In this document: piece by piece, positions 35,227-44,492 of the stretch
How the letters are laid out: every line of letters starts with the position of its first letter
Position numbering within the stretch: the stretch's first letter is position 1
Origin: Stackebrandtia nassauensis DSM 44728
GTDB lineage: Bacteria; Actinomycetota; Actinomycetes; Mycobacteriales; Micromonosporaceae
Assembly: GCF_000024545.1 (NCBI RefSeq)
Contig: NC_013947.1
Location: forward strand, 2,728,001 to 2,792,000
Direction of reading: 5' to 3'
Length of the DNA stretch: 64,000 nucleotides
Translations under genes and position numbers: made by a program
Notes under the pieces: generated by a model
What the model was told of the DNA's origin: nothing
The model's input: the letters and a program-made list of their open reading frames with translations, nothing else
Databases searched by the model: none

Positions 35227-35859
35227 ATGCCCGTCATCGGAGTGCTGGCCCTGCAAGGCGACGTCCCCGAACACCTGGCCGCGCTGGAACGCCAGCACGT
35301 CAAGGCGGTGCCGGTGCGCCGCGTCGAGGAACTCGACGCCGTCGACGCCCTGGTCATCCCCGGCGGTGAGTCCACCGCCATCAGCAAACTGCTGGTCGCC
35401 TTCGACCTCCTCGAACCGATCCGCGAACGCCTCACCCGCGGCATGCCCGCGCTGGGCTCGTGCGCGGGCATGATCATGCTGGCCAGCCGGGTGCTCGACG
35501 GCCGCGACGACCAGCAGAGCCTGGGCGCCCTCGACATCACCGTGCGCCGCAACGCCTTCGGCCGCCAGGTCGACTCCTTCGAGACCGACGTGGTCCTCGA
35601 CGGCATCGACGGCGGCCCGTTTCGCACCGTCTTCATCCGGGCGCCGTGGGTCGAGGACACCGGCGACGACGTCGAGGTGATCGGTCGCGTGAGCGGAGGA
35701 GCGGCGGACGGTAAGATCGTCGCGGTGCGCGCCGGAACCGTCATGGCCACCGCGTTCCACCCGGAAGTGACGGGAGACGATCGCATCCACAGTGCCTTTG
35801 TCGACCTTGTCCGTGCCGCCACCGCCACCGCAGCCGAGAAGCAGAAAGAGGACCGATGA
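35227..35859 (+). CDS. pdxT: Glutaminase subunit of pyridoxal 5'-phosphate synthase
   Basis: This 210-residue class I amidotransferase supplies ammonia to PdxS for vitamin B6 synthesis. The triad is C79 (LGSCAGM), H178 and E180 (AFHPE), and the N-terminal [11 protein letters not shown] and PGGEST motifs match PdxT. The partner pdxS, usually directly upstream, is not in this window; the beta-glucan locus lies there instead. yebC follows with an ATGA overlap. A purine-rich GAAGGGGGGA site precedes the ATG. Confidence 0.95.
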   Translation: MPVIGVLALQGDVPEHLAALERQHVKAVPVRRVEELDAVDALVIPGGESTAISKLLVAFDLLEPIRERLTRGMPALGSCAGMIMLASRVLDGRDDQQSLGALDITVRRNAFGRQVDSFETDVVLDGIDGGPFRTVFIRAPWVEDTGDDVEVIGRVSGGAADGKIVAVRAGTVMATAFHPEVTGDDRIHSAFVDLVRAATATAAEKQKEDR

Positions 35860-36611
35860 GCGGCCACTCCAAATGGGCGACCACCAAGCACAAGAAGGCC
35901 GCCATTGACGCCAAGCGCGGCAAACTGTTCGCCAAGCTCATCAAGAACGTCGAGGTAGCGGCCCGCACCGGCGGCGGTGACCCGGACGGCAACCCGACGC
36001 TGTACGACGCCATCCAGAAGGCGAAGAAGAACTCGGTCCCCAACGACAACATCGACCGCGCCGTCAAACGCGGATCGGGCGCCGACGGCGGCGGAGTCGA
36101 CTACCAGACCATCATGTACGAGGGCTACGCGCCCGGCGGCGTCGCGGTGCTCATCGAGTGCCTCACCGACAACCGCAACCGGGCCGCCGCCGAAGTCCGC
36201 ACCGCCCTGACCCGCAACGGCGGCCAGCTCGCCGACCCCGGCAGCGTCGCCTACAACTTCAACCGCAAGGGCGTCGTCATCGTCCCCAAGACCGACGGCC
36301 TCACCGAGGACGACGTCCTGATGGCGGTCCTGGACGCGGGAGCCGAAGAGGTCAACGACCTCGGCGAGTCCTTTGAGGTCATCAGCGAGGCCACCGACCT
36401 GGTCGCGGTCCGCACCGCCCTGGTGGAAGCCGGGAACGACTACGAGTCCGCCGAGGCCAGCTTCGTCCCCAGCGTCACCGTCCCGCTGGAGGAGGACGGC
36501 GCCCGCAAGATCCTCAAGGTCATCGAGGCGCTGGAGGACTCGGACGACGTCCAGAACGTCTGGGCGAACTTCGACGTCTCCGACGAGGTCATGGAGAAAC
36601 TGGACGCCTGA
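35856..36611 (+). CDS. yebC: YebC/PmpR-family protein
   Basis: The 251-residue protein starts [20 protein letters not shown], the unmistakable family N-terminus. YebC proteins act as transcription regulators or, for a subset, as ribosome-associated factors easing proline-rich stalls. Length and all three domains look intact. Its start overlaps pdxT by 4 bases. The ruvCAB genes that usually follow in actinobacteria are replaced by a convergent EamA-family gene, which overlaps its 3' end by 23 bases. Confidence 0.95.
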   Translation: MSGHSKWATTKHKKAAIDAKRGKLFAKLIKNVEVAARTGGGDPDGNPTLYDAIQKAKKNSVPNDNIDRAVKRGSGADGGGVDYQTIMYEGYAPGGVAVLIECLTDNRNRAAAEVRTALTRNGGQLADPGSVAYNFNRKGVVIVPKTDGLTEDDVLMAVLDAGAEEVNDLGESFEVISEATDLVAVRTALVEAGNDYESAEASFVPSVTVPLEEDGARKILKVIEALEDSDDVQNVWANFDVSDEVMEKLDA

Positions 36612-37518
36612 GCCCGGGCAGTCGTCCCTGGGTCAAGGCCAGAAAGGCGCCGGTGAGCAGTACGCATGCCCCGGCCGCTTGCAGCCAGCCGAGGGACTCG
36701 CCGAGGATCAGCGTGGCGCACAGCGTGTTGACGACCGGGACACTGAACATCATCAGGGAGGCCCTGGCCGGGCCGACAGCCGCGACTCCCCGGTAATAGA
36801 GGAGGTTGGCCACCGCCGCGCCGCCGATCGCCAGGTAGCCGACGTTGGCCCACACAAGCGACGGCAGTGCGGTCCAGTCCACTGTGGCCATGTCGGGGAC
36901 CGCCAGGGCGCCCAGCATGACGGCACCGGCACAGGTGGCGTACGTGGTCGCGCGCAGTGGCGCGATTCCGGCCATCACGCGGGGTCCGGCGAGGGTGTAC
37001 GCGGCCCAGCACACCGCGCTGAGCAGGAACAGCGCGTCCCCCGGCAACCGTTGTGGGCCAGCCGACGTGGCTCCACCGGCGCCGAGGAAGAAGATCACCG
37101 CGCCGACGAGTCCGAGACTGAGGCCCACGACCCGGGCACGGTTCGCCTTTTCCCGTCCGGACACCAGCAGGAACGCGGTGGTGAGCACCGGGCTCAGGAC
37201 GGGGATCAGGATTCCCGCGTCGAGGGACGGCGCTAGCGACAGTCCCCAGAAGAAGAAGGCGTTGTACGCGAAGACACCGAGCACACCCGCGGCCGCTCCC
37301 AGCCACAGCTTGCGAGCCGGGACCGGCGTCTGACGTCGGTCGTACAACCGGACGACCACCAGCAGGGCGAGGGCGCCACCGCCGAACCGCAGGAAGGCGC
37401 CCACCGTGTGCGGGACGGCGTCCACCACGACCTTGGAGCTCGAGAACGCGCCGCCCCACAGCATCATGGTCGTCATCAGCAGCAGGTACGGATTCGCGGC
37501 CGTTGTGTCGGTTCGCAT
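36589..37518 (-). CDS. EamA/DMT-family transporter
   Basis: This 309-residue protein has ten predicted helices in two EamA repeats ([17 protein letters not shown] in the first, [18 protein letters not shown] in the second). It probably exports a small metabolite or drug. Its 3' end overlaps that of yebC. It is divergent from an AraC-type regulator with 67 bases between starts, so that regulator may control it. Confidence 0.82.
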   Translation of the reverse strand: MRTDTTAANPYLLLMTTMMLWGGAFSSSKVVVDAVPHTVGAFLRFGGGALALLVVVRLYDRRQTPVPARKLWLGAAAGVLGVFAYNAFFFWGLSLAPSLDAGILIPVLSPVLTTAFLLVSGREKANRARVVGLSLGLVGAVIFFLGAGGATSAGPQRLPGDALFLLSAVCWAAYTLAGPRVMAGIAPLRATTYATCAGAVMLGALAVPDMATVDWTALPSLVWANVGYLAIGGAAVANLLYYRGVAAVGPARASLMMFSVPVVNTLCATLILGESLGWLQAAGACVLLTGAFLALTQGRLPGLRRPVSP

Positions 37519-37585
37519 GGATCAGACTGTGCCCAGCGCGGGCGGCCGCTGGCTTGAACGCTGGTGCGCGAGCAAGAATGGGCCG

Positions 37586-38434
37586 ATGTCGACCGGGAAG
37601 AACAGCGTGCGGTACTGGCGGGACGGTGTCCGTCCGCTGGAGGCCATGCAGGCGAACTTCCACGATCACGTGTACTGCCCGCACAGCCACGACGCCTACT
37701 CCTTCGGCATCACCGACGCCGGGGCGCAGCGGTTTCGCTGTCGGGGCGCCCAGCACGTCAGCGCGGCCGGGATGGTGATGTCCTTCAATCCCGACGAGGC
37801 GCATGACGGTCGAGCGGCCGCGGAGCTGGGCTACCACTACCGCATCGTGCACATCGGTCAGTCGGTGGTCCGGGACATCCTCGCCGACGCCTCGGACGGC
37901 CGGTCACCGGCGCTGCCACTGTTCGCCAGCCCGGTGCTGACCGACCGCACCCTCACCGAAGCGTTGGGGCGCCTGCACTCCGCACTGCTGGGATCGGCCA
38001 GCGACCTCGTCCGGGAAGAGCTTCTGACCACGGCCGTGCTGACGATGGCCGAGCACGGCGCGACCCGCGCCCCCCGCCTGCGCACCCTCGCGGGGACCCA
38101 GCAGCGCGCAGCCGCCCGACGGGCCCGGGCCGTCCTGGACGAGGCACCGCTCGAGCCCGTGTCAGCGCGGCAACTGGCCGAGGCCGCCGGTTACAGCCGA
38201 TTCGCCGTCTACCGGGCCTTCCGGGCTGAGTACGGCATGGCCCCGAGCGACTACCAGCGCCTCGTGCGCCTGCGGCGAGCCAGGCGTCTGCTGACCGACG
38301 GCGTACCACCGGGACGCGCCGCGGCGTCGTCGGGCTTCGCCGACCAAGCGCACTTCAACCGCTGGTTCAAGCGCGCCTACGGCCTCACCCCGGCCATCTA
38401 CCAACGTTCGGCGGGGCACCGGAACCATTCCTGA
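37586..38434 (+). CDS. AraC-family transcriptional regulator
   Basis: The 282-residue protein has an N-terminal AraC-binding cupin (HSHDAYSFGITDAGAQRFRC, then FNPDEAHDG) and two C-terminal helix-turn-helices (SARQLAEAAGYSRFAVYRAF, then GFADQAHFNRWFKRAYGLTP). This pattern is usual for AraC regulators of exporters or catabolic genes. The ATG at 37586 is chosen because it begins just before the cupin; upstream in-frame starts would extend into the EamA promoter or gene. It is probably the regulator of the divergent exporter. Confidence 0.86.
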   Translation: MSTGKNSVRYWRDGVRPLEAMQANFHDHVYCPHSHDAYSFGITDAGAQRFRCRGAQHVSAAGMVMSFNPDEAHDGRAAAELGYHYRIVHIGQSVVRDILADASDGRSPALPLFASPVLTDRTLTEALGRLHSALLGSASDLVREELLTTAVLTMAEHGATRAPRLRTLAGTQQRAAARRARAVLDEAPLEPVSARQLAEAAGYSRFAVYRAFRAEYGMAPSDYQRLVRLRRARRLLTDGVPPGRAAASSGFADQAHFNRWFKRAYGLTPAIYQRSAGHRNHS

Positions 38435-38534
38435 CGCGATCCGCACCGCGACGTGGCCCTCAAGTTTTCCGCAAGCCCGCCACAAGGGTCGGTCCGCACA
38501 ATGACTTCACACCGAGAGGGTGAGGAGGGGCCAG

Positions 38535-38699
38535 GTGAAGCAGCGGATGGGAACCACTGATTCCCACCGCATCCTGGCGGGCACCGGGATGACCACCGAG
38601 TCGCTGTCGACCGAAGTGCTGCGGTCGCCGCGGATCGATGTCCGCGAGCGGCTCGGCGCGGATCCTGCCGCCGCCGTCATCACGGTGCCCGCCGCCTGA
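38535..38699 (+). pseudogene. Hsp70/DnaK-like fragment, 54 codons
   Basis: A GTG with a good ribosome-binding site (GAGGAGGGGCCAG) opens a 54-codon frame. Its second half, LSTEVLRSPRIDVRERLG then ADPAAAVITVPAA, closely resembles the Hsp70 ATPase segment around residues 105-145 of DnaK (LSAxVLRxLKxDAExxLG, xxAVITVPA) and stops just there. The rest of an Hsp70 is absent on either side, so it is best read as a remnant or a deletion-joined relic. A small real peptide gene is the alternative. The remainder of the 323-base gap holds the inverted repeat at 38710-38757. Confidence 0.45.
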
Positions 38700-38709
38700 G
38701 TCCTTCCTT

Positions 38710-38757
38710 GCCAAACCCTCCTGAATTCATTTAGTGTTGAATTCAGGAGGGTTTGGC
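38710..38757 (+). promoter_or_regulatory. 20-bp-arm inverted repeat over the monooxygenase promoter and ribosome-binding site
   Basis: Perfect 20-base arms (38710-38729 and 38738-38757) enclose an 8-base loop, ending one base before the ATG. Inside lie TTGCCA (38708-38713), TAGTGT (38732-38737, 18-base spacing) and the Shine-Dalgarno AGGAGG (38745-38750). Each arm also contains the self-palindrome TGAATTCA. It could be a repressor operator or, if transcribed from upstream, a hairpin that hides the ribosome-binding site. Confidence 0.7.
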
Positions 38758-38758
38758 C

Positions 38759-40006
38759 ATGGAATCGACCACCTGTTGCATCGCCGGCGGCGGGCCCGCC
38801 GGAATGGTTCTGGGGCTGCTGCTGGCTCGGGCGGGCGTCGAGGTCACCGTTCTGGAGAAGCACGCCGACTTCCTGCGGGACTTCCGCGGCGACACCGTCC
38901 ACCCCACGACCCTGGAACTGCTGGACGACCTCGGGCTCGGGGAGCGGTTCGCGGCGATCCCGCACAGCCGCCTCACCGAGGTCGTCGTGCCGGTGGCGGG
39001 AAGCCTCCAGCGCATCGGCAACCTGAGACACTTGCCGGGCAGGTACCAGTACATCGCCATGGTTCCACAGTGGGATCTGTTGAACCTGTTGGCCGAGGCG
39101 GGCGCGGAGGAACCCACCTTCACCCTGCGCCTGAACACCGAGGCCACCGACCTGCTCCGGGAGGGCGGGCGGGTCACCGGGGTGCGGTACCGCACCCGCG
39201 ACGGGGACGAGGGCTCGATCGCCGCCTCGCTCACCATCGCCTGCGACGGACGTCATTCGGCGTTGCGGGCCGCGGCCGGACTGCCCAAAAGCGAATGGCC
39301 GGTTCCCTTCGACGTGTGGTGGTTCAGGATTCCCCGCAAACCCGACGAACCCGCCGCCCTGGTCCCCGTCATCGGCGAACGACACCCGTTCCTGCTCATC
39401 AACCGGGGCGAGTACTGGCAGGTGGCCGCGATCATCCCCAAGGGCGCCGATTCTCGGCTGCGCCGGGAACCGGTGTCGCGGTTGCTGACGCCCGTGGCCG
39501 CGGTGGTGCCGTGGCTGGCCGACCGTGTCGACTCGGTGCGGTCCTGGGACGAGGTGAAGCTGCTCGACGTCCGCCTGGACCGGTTGCGGCGCTGGCACCT
39601 CGACGGCCTGTTGTGCCTGGGAGACGCCGCGCACGCCATGTCGCCGGTCGGGGGAGTCGGCATCAACCTCGCCGTGCAGGACGCGGTCGCCGCCGCACGG
39701 CTGCTGGCCGCGTCGCTGCGACGCGGGATGGTCCGGCCCGCGGACCTGGCCAGGGTGCGGCGGCGGCGCCTGCCCGCCACCGTCCTGGTCCAGACCATGC
39801 AGCGCTTCCTGCACGAGAAGGCCCTGGGACCGGCACTGGCGGGCAGGTTCGACGTCGCCGGCGCGGGCAGGCTGCCGCTGCCGATGCGCCTGGTGCGCGG
39901 GTTCCCCTGGCTGCAACGGATTCCGGCTTACCTGGTCGCCCGGGGTTTCCGGCCCGAGCGGGCCCCGGCGTTCGCCAGGCGGGCCGGACCCGCATCAGGT
40001 TCATAG
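38759..40006 (+). CDS. FAD-dependent monooxygenase (PHBH-like)
   Basis: This 415-residue flavoprotein has the dinucleotide motif IAGGGPAGMVLGLLLARAG, the DG motif ACDGRHS, and the GD motif LGDAAHAMSPVGGVGINLA. These mark class A flavin monooxygenases such as p-hydroxybenzoate hydroxylase and polyketide hydroxylases. The likely job is hydroxylation of an aromatic compound, either catabolism or detoxification. The ATG at 38759 follows AGGAGG. A large inverted repeat spans its promoter. The C-terminus lacks the thioredoxin-like domain of some relatives. Confidence 0.9.
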   Translation: MESTTCCIAGGGPAGMVLGLLLARAGVEVTVLEKHADFLRDFRGDTVHPTTLELLDDLGLGERFAAIPHSRLTEVVVPVAGSLQRIGNLRHLPGRYQYIAMVPQWDLLNLLAEAGAEEPTFTLRLNTEATDLLREGGRVTGVRYRTRDGDEGSIAASLTIACDGRHSALRAAAGLPKSEWPVPFDVWWFRIPRKPDEPAALVPVIGERHPFLLINRGEYWQVAAIIPKGADSRLRREPVSRLLTPVAAVVPWLADRVDSVRSWDEVKLLDVRLDRLRRWHLDGLLCLGDAAHAMSPVGGVGINLAVQDAVAAARLLAASLRRGMVRPADLARVRRRRLPATVLVQTMQRFLHEKALGPALAGRFDVAGAGRLPLPMRLVRGFPWLQRIPAYLVARGFRPERAPAFARRAGPASGS

Positions 40007-40078
40007 GACGTCACGCTGGCCGCACTGTCGTCTAACATCGTTTGCTGTCGAAAGCCCGCCCAAAGACAAGGTGTCACA

Positions 40079-40864
40079 GTGTCCGAAAAGTCATACGACG
40101 GTCACCGCATGCAGTCGCGGGTGGGCGTCACCCTCGACCCCGAGCACGTGGCGGTCATCGTTCGCAATATGCGGATCATCGGCGCTTGCGCCGGTGCCGT
40201 ACTCATCGTGGTTTCGGTGGTCCTGCCATCGATGAACGGCGGTTTCGAGTGGACGAGCTACAACCAGACCCGCAGCGGGAACGGGACCGGATTGTCCTAC
40301 GAGGGCCTGGGTGTCGTGTTCGGGCTCGTCTTCATGGTCGGCCCGCTCGGCACGGGATACGCGTTCAAGGCGGCGGCGGGCAACCTGCTGTACCTCAACG
40401 GCACCCGGCTGACGGTGGTGAAGCCGGGCGGCCGCGAAGCCAAGGAGTTCGACCTCACCCGTACTCGGGCACAGGTGCGACTGGACAAGGTGTCGGGTTC
40501 GAGGCCGGGCAGCGCCAAGGTGCGCGAGGAGGTCGGAACCCACCGGCCGGTGCTGGTGCTGTTCGCCGACTCGGACGGCCGCGAAACGATCATCGAACTG
40601 GCCAACCAGCGCACCCGGAACATGCGTTACAGCCAGGAGACCCGGATGCTCGAAGCCGCCATGCGGTCGGCCACCGATCCCGCGATTCAGCACGCGGCGG
40701 GTCAACTGCGTACGGTGGCACGCTGGAAGAAGCTGCCGGTGGTCCACGACGCCGCGCCGGACGCGATTCCGGCGAGTCCGGTGGAGGATCCGATCCAGGT
40801 GCCGCGGACCCCGGTCAGGATCGGCGTCGCGGCACCCGAGATCGAGATCGTGGCAGCGAACTGA
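40079..40864 (+). CDS. Conserved membrane protein (paralogue at 54219)
   Basis: The 261-residue protein has two helices (about 30-52 and 76-98), then a soluble domain. It shares with the protein at 54219-55052 the stretch LYLNGTxLTxV...DLTRxRAxVRLD, the end motif DPAIQHAAGQLRTxARW, and a proline-rich tail. The order, two helices plus a beta-rich domain, is reminiscent of bacterial PH-like membrane proteins, but I cannot confirm that. The start is GTG at 40079 with an AAGG site. It converges with the lipoprotein gene, 6 bases apart. Function is unknown. Confidence 0.7.
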   Translation: MSEKSYDGHRMQSRVGVTLDPEHVAVIVRNMRIIGACAGAVLIVVSVVLPSMNGGFEWTSYNQTRSGNGTGLSYEGLGVVFGLVFMVGPLGTGYAFKAAAGNLLYLNGTRLTVVKPGGREAKEFDLTRTRAQVRLDKVSGSRPGSAKVREEVGTHRPVLVLFADSDGRETIIELANQRTRNMRYSQETRMLEAAMRSATDPAIQHAAGQLRTVARWKKLPVVHDAAPDAIPASPVEDPIQVPRTPVRIGVAAPEIEIVAAN

Positions 40865-40870
40865 ACCCGG

Positions 40871-41560
40871 TCAGCTCCGCGCGTCCAGCTTGGGGATCGC
40901 GACGCAGTTCTCGTGGTCCGTGAATATCGCGTCGTTCTCGCGGGGGGCGCAGAACACGGTGTCGTCGGCGATCTCGGTGGAGTCGGGGAGCTCGAAGCCG
41001 ATGACGCCGATGAGCGTCTGGCCGGGTTCCAACGGGACACCGCCGCCGTCCCCGTTGTGCCAGTCGTGTTCCCGCCACTGGTCGTCGGCCACCTTCTCGA
41101 GTTGGCCGGTGACCGAGGCGTTACCGAGGCAGATACCGTTCTCCGGCTGCTGGTTCCCGTTCAGGGCCTTCTCGCAGTCCTGTGCGCTGGCTCCGCTGCG
41201 CAGCCCCAGGGTCAAGGCGTGGAACTTGGCGTCGTCCAGGCCGCGGTCGTCCAACTCGGTGTTCACCGCGACGTAGACGGCGAGGATGTGGTTGCCCGCC
41301 TGCGCCGTCGAATCGGCCAGTTCGGTCTGCCACGCCGCGTCCACGACCTTCGTCCGCAAGCCCATCGGCGCCGCCAGGTCGACGGCCACGATCTCCTCGC
41401 CGGGAAAGTCGGCGAACTCGGTGTACTTGGGACCGGCGGAGGACGAGGACGACTCCGAGGCAGACTTCCCGCCGGAGGAGTCGCCATCACCGCCACCGGA
41501 GCACGCCGCCAACGCCAGCAGCGAACCCAGGGCGAGCACGGACAAAGAACGAACAGACAT
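40871..41560 (-). CDS. Secreted lipoprotein of unknown function, possible SARP target
   Basis: The 229-residue protein has a lipoprotein signal with lipobox LAAC (MSVRSLSVLALGSLLALAAC), then a Gly/Ser-rich linker and a globular domain (about 45-229) with four cysteines (DCEKAL, GICLG, VFCAP, ENCVA) that could form two disulfides. It faces outside the membrane. Its promoter region carries an 11-bp direct repeat (41622-41641), also present before the secreted-protein gene at 45494, and it is divergent from the SARP gene. Confidence 0.75.
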   Translation of the reverse strand: MSVRSLSVLALGSLLALAACSGGGDGDSSGGKSASESSSSSAGPKYTEFADFPGEEIVAVDLAAPMGLRTKVVDAAWQTELADSTAQAGNHILAVYVAVNTELDDRGLDDAKFHALTLGLRSGASAQDCEKALNGNQQPENGICLGNASVTGQLEKVADDQWREHDWHNGDGGGVPLEPGQTLIGVIGFELPDSTEIADDTVFCAPRENDAIFTDHENCVAIPKLDARS

Positions 41561-41621
41561 GAGGAATCCTTAGGATCGGCCGGACGGTCCCCGGCACCGC
41601 TGCCGGAGATTGTGCCGCGTA

Positions 41622-41641
41622 CCGGCTTCAAACCGGCTTCA
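41622..41641 (-). promoter_or_regulatory. 11-bp-period direct repeat, candidate SARP box upstream of the lipoprotein
   Basis: On the minus strand TGAAGCCGG occurs twice with a period of 11 bases (41633-41641 and 41622-41630), followed 7-8 bases on by a -10-like CACAAT. SARP regulators bind such same-face direct repeats just upstream of the -10 box. The site lies in the gap shared with the SARP gene. Confidence 0.6.
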
Positions 41642-41682
41642 TCGCCGGAATCGGGGCGTGGTGGCTCGGCTAAGGTGTCCGG

Positions 41683-44469
41683 GTGCGTGACGGAGTCGAG
41701 TTCGGAGTGCTTGGTCCACTGCGTATCTCGGCCGCCGACGCGGAGTTGGCGATCACCTCGCCGCGATCGCGCACCTTCCTCGCGCTGCTGGTCCTCAACG
41801 CCGGACGGCAGGTCAGCCTGTACGAGTTCGCCGACGCCATCTGGGGCGCGGCGCTGCCGCAGAACCCCCGCCGCGCGGTGCAGCTGTGCGCGGTCCGGGT
41901 GCGGGCGCAACTGGAACGGATCGGCTCGGGCGAGCTCGTGGTGACCTGCCCCGATGGTTATCGGCTGGACGTCGCTTCGGAGCACACCGACGTCGGGCGG
42001 GTCGCGGCGCTGGTGCGCGACGCCGACGCGGCGTCCGACTCCGACGCCGAGTTGAAGGCGGTGACGGCGGCACTGGCCCTGTGGCGGGGCGAACCGCTGG
42101 CCGACGTCCCGTCCGAAGCGCTGCAACGCGAAGTGGTGCCGGGGCTGCGCGAACAGCAGCTACAGCTGACCGAGCGGCGCGTCGACATCCTGCTGCGTTC
42201 GGAGTCCGCTGCCGACCTGGTGGACGAGTTGGTGACGCTGACCGCGCGCCATCCGTTGCGGGAACGGCTGTGGGGCCAGCTGATGCGGGCACTACAGCAC
42301 CTCGGCAGGCGCGGCGAGGCCCTCACCGCCTTTCACACGTTCCGCCGCCGACTGCGCGACGAACTCGGCATCGACCCCAGTCCGGACCTGAAGGCGCTGC
42401 ACGCTTCCATCCTCACCAGCCAGTCCGAACCCGGTACCGAAGCCGCGTCCCCGTCGCTGCGGGTGCCTCGGGAGCTGCCGACGGATCCGGCGGCGTTCGC
42501 CGGTCGGGTCGCCGAACTGTCCGAACTGGACCTATTGTTGGCCGCCAGCGAGGCAACCCCGCAGCCCGCCGTCGGCGTGATCACCGGTACCGCCGGGGTC
42601 GGCAAGACCTCGCTGGCGATCCACTGGGCCCGGCGGGTGGCCGACGACTTTCCCGACGGGCAGCTGTTCGTCAACATGCGCGGCTACCACCCCGAGCAGG
42701 CCCTCACTCCGCAACGGGTGCTGGCCCGGTTCCTGCGGACCCTGGGCGTACGCGGCCAGGACCTCCCCGAGGACATCGACGAACTGACCGCCATGTATCG
42801 CTCCGTCATGGACGGACGACGCATGCTCATCGTGCTGGACAACGTCAACCACAGCGACCAGGCGCGACCGCTGCTGCCCGGCGCCGCCGGGTGCCTCGTC
42901 GTGATCACCAGCCGCGACGTGCTGTTGAGCCTCATCGCCGCCGACAACGCCAGCCAGATCAGCCTCGACCTGCCCGACACCGCCGACGCCCGGCGGATGC
43001 TGGCCCGGCGGCTGGGTTCCGAACGACTGAGCTCCGAACCGGGAGCCGCCGACGACATCATCGCCGCCAGCGCGCGGTTGCCGCTGGCGCTCGCGATCGC
43101 CGCCGCCCGCGCGGTGATCAACAAGGACACCCGGCTCAGCGCTGTGGCCGAACAACTGCGCGCCGGTCTCGATGCCTTCGACACCGCGTCCCCCATGACG
43201 GACGTGCGCGCGGTGTTCTCGTGGTCGTACCAGGCGTTGAGCCCGGACGCAGCCCGGCTGCTGCGACTGCTGGGCCTGCATCCCGGCTCGGACGTGTCGG
43301 CGGCGGCGGTGGCGAGCTTCGCCGGTCTGTCGCCGAGCCACACCGACCGTCTGCTCGCGGAGTTGGTGCGGGCACATCTGGTGATCGGGGACGTTCCCGG
43401 GCGGTACGCGCTGCACGACCTCATGCGTGAGTACGCCGTGGAACTCGCGAATGCCGAGGATTCCGAAGCTGATCGAGACCTCGCTTTCCGCCGCCTACTC
43501 GATCACTACGTGCACACTGGACGCACGGCGGCGACTCTGCTCAACCCATACTGGCGCCCACTGGCGCTGGATGACGCGTTCGCCGGGGTCCATCCGGAAG
43601 ACCTCGCCGACTACGACGCGGCAATGGACTGGTTCGCCGCCGAACGCGACGTGCTGATCGCCGTCCTGGACTGGGCGGTGAGCGCCGGGTTCGATCGCCA
43701 GATCGTGCAGTTGGTGTGGGTCCTCGCCGGATATCTTGAGCGGCAGGGTCCCTGGACGCAATGGGCCAGCACTCATCGGGACGCGATCGCGGCCGCACAA
43801 CGGCTCGGCGAGCCGGTACTCGAAGCCCGAGCGCATCGCGGGCTCGGCCTGGCCAATCTCCGGATGTCCCGCATCGAGGACGCTCACCGTCACTTCGCGA
43901 GGGCCCTGGAGTTGTATCGCGACAGCGACGACCTGGAAGGCATGGCGCGTGCCGAGTCGGCGTTGGCGCTGGTGCGCGAGGAGCAGCGCCGGTATCCCGA
44001 GGCTCTCGAGCACGCACTGCGGGCCCTCGAGCATCAGAAGCGGATCGGTGGTGGTGTCGGTTACGCCAACGCGCACAACACGGTGGGCTGGTGCCATGCG
44101 CTGGTGGGTCAGTACGACGAGGCTCTCGACCATGGCGGACAGGCGCTCGCCGAGCATCGGGCAGTGGGCAACCCCGTAGGGGAGGCGGCCACTTTGGACA
44201 CGATCGGCTTCGCCCATCATCATCTGGGGCAGTTCGCCGAAGCCATCGACAGCTATCGCGAGGCTCTTCGGCTGTACCGGCAACTGGGGGACCGCTACTT
44301 CATCGCGTGCGCTCTCGACCATCTGGGCGACACCTATGAAGCCCTTGGGGATCGCGCTTCGTCGCTCGACATGTGGCGTGAGGCCGTGTCGACCCTGGAC
44401 GGTCTCACGCCCCCTGAGACGGAGCAGGTCCGCGCCAAACTGCGCGGCGCCGCCTTCGGGTCCGGCTAG
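41683..44469 (+). CDS. SARP-family regulator with NB-ARC and TPR domains (AfsR-like)
   Basis: This 928-residue regulator has an OmpR-like winged helix (about 5-95, FGVLGPLRISAADAELAIT, then SPRSRTFLALLVLNAG), a bacterial transcriptional activator domain (about 96-245), an NB-ARC ATPase (about 270-560; P-loop GTAGVGKTS near 302-310, Walker B MLIVLDN) and C-terminal tetratricopeptide repeats (about 690-910). This is the AfsR architecture. AfsR-type proteins activate transcription from direct repeats. There is no antibiotic gene cluster beside it; the nearest genes with candidate boxes encode two exported proteins. The start is GTG at 41683. Confidence 0.93.
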   Translation: MRDGVEFGVLGPLRISAADAELAITSPRSRTFLALLVLNAGRQVSLYEFADAIWGAALPQNPRRAVQLCAVRVRAQLERIGSGELVVTCPDGYRLDVASEHTDVGRVAALVRDADAASDSDAELKAVTAALALWRGEPLADVPSEALQREVVPGLREQQLQLTERRVDILLRSESAADLVDELVTLTARHPLRERLWGQLMRALQHLGRRGEALTAFHTFRRRLRDELGIDPSPDLKALHASILTSQSEPGTEAASPSLRVPRELPTDPAAFAGRVAELSELDLLLAASEATPQPAVGVITGTAGVGKTSLAIHWARRVADDFPDGQLFVNMRGYHPEQALTPQRVLARFLRTLGVRGQDLPEDIDELTAMYRSVMDGRRMLIVLDNVNHSDQARPLLPGAAGCLVVITSRDVLLSLIAADNASQISLDLPDTADARRMLARRLGSERLSSEPGAADDIIAASARLPLALAIAAARAVINKDTRLSAVAEQLRAGLDAFDTASPMTDVRAVFSWSYQALSPDAARLLRLLGLHPGSDVSAAAVASFAGLSPSHTDRLLAELVRAHLVIGDVPGRYALHDLMREYAVELANAEDSEADRDLAFRRLLDHYVHTGRTAATLLNPYWRPLALDDAFAGVHPEDLADYDAAMDWFAAERDVLIAVLDWAVSAGFDRQIVQLVWVLAGYLERQGPWTQWASTHRDAIAAAQRLGEPVLEARAHRGLGLANLRMSRIEDAHRHFARALELYRDSDDLEGMARAESALALVREEQRRYPEALEHALRALEHQKRIGGGVGYANAHNTVGWCHALVGQYDEALDHGGQALAEHRAVGNPVGEAATLDTIGFAHHHLGQFAEAIDSYREALRLYRQLGDRYFIACALDHLGDTYEALGDRASSLDMWREAVSTLDGLTPPETEQVRAKLRGAAFGSG

Positions 44470-44484
44470 AGACCCGAAGGCGGC
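44449..44484. terminator. Bidirectional hairpin between SARP and the convergent gene
   Basis: Perfect 14-base arms (44449-44462 and 44471-44484) enclose an 8-base loop that contains the SARP stop codon TAG. The stem therefore includes the last SARP codons. The convergent gene ends at 44493. It probably ends transcripts from both sides. Confidence 0.6.
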
Positions 44485-44492
44485 CACCGGCA

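Noticed and set aside
41683-44469. An antiviral STAND NTPase
   Set aside because: It has NB-ARC and TPR parts like defence STANDs, but the N-terminal winged helix and BTAD domain define a SARP transcription activator, and no nuclease or other effector is present.
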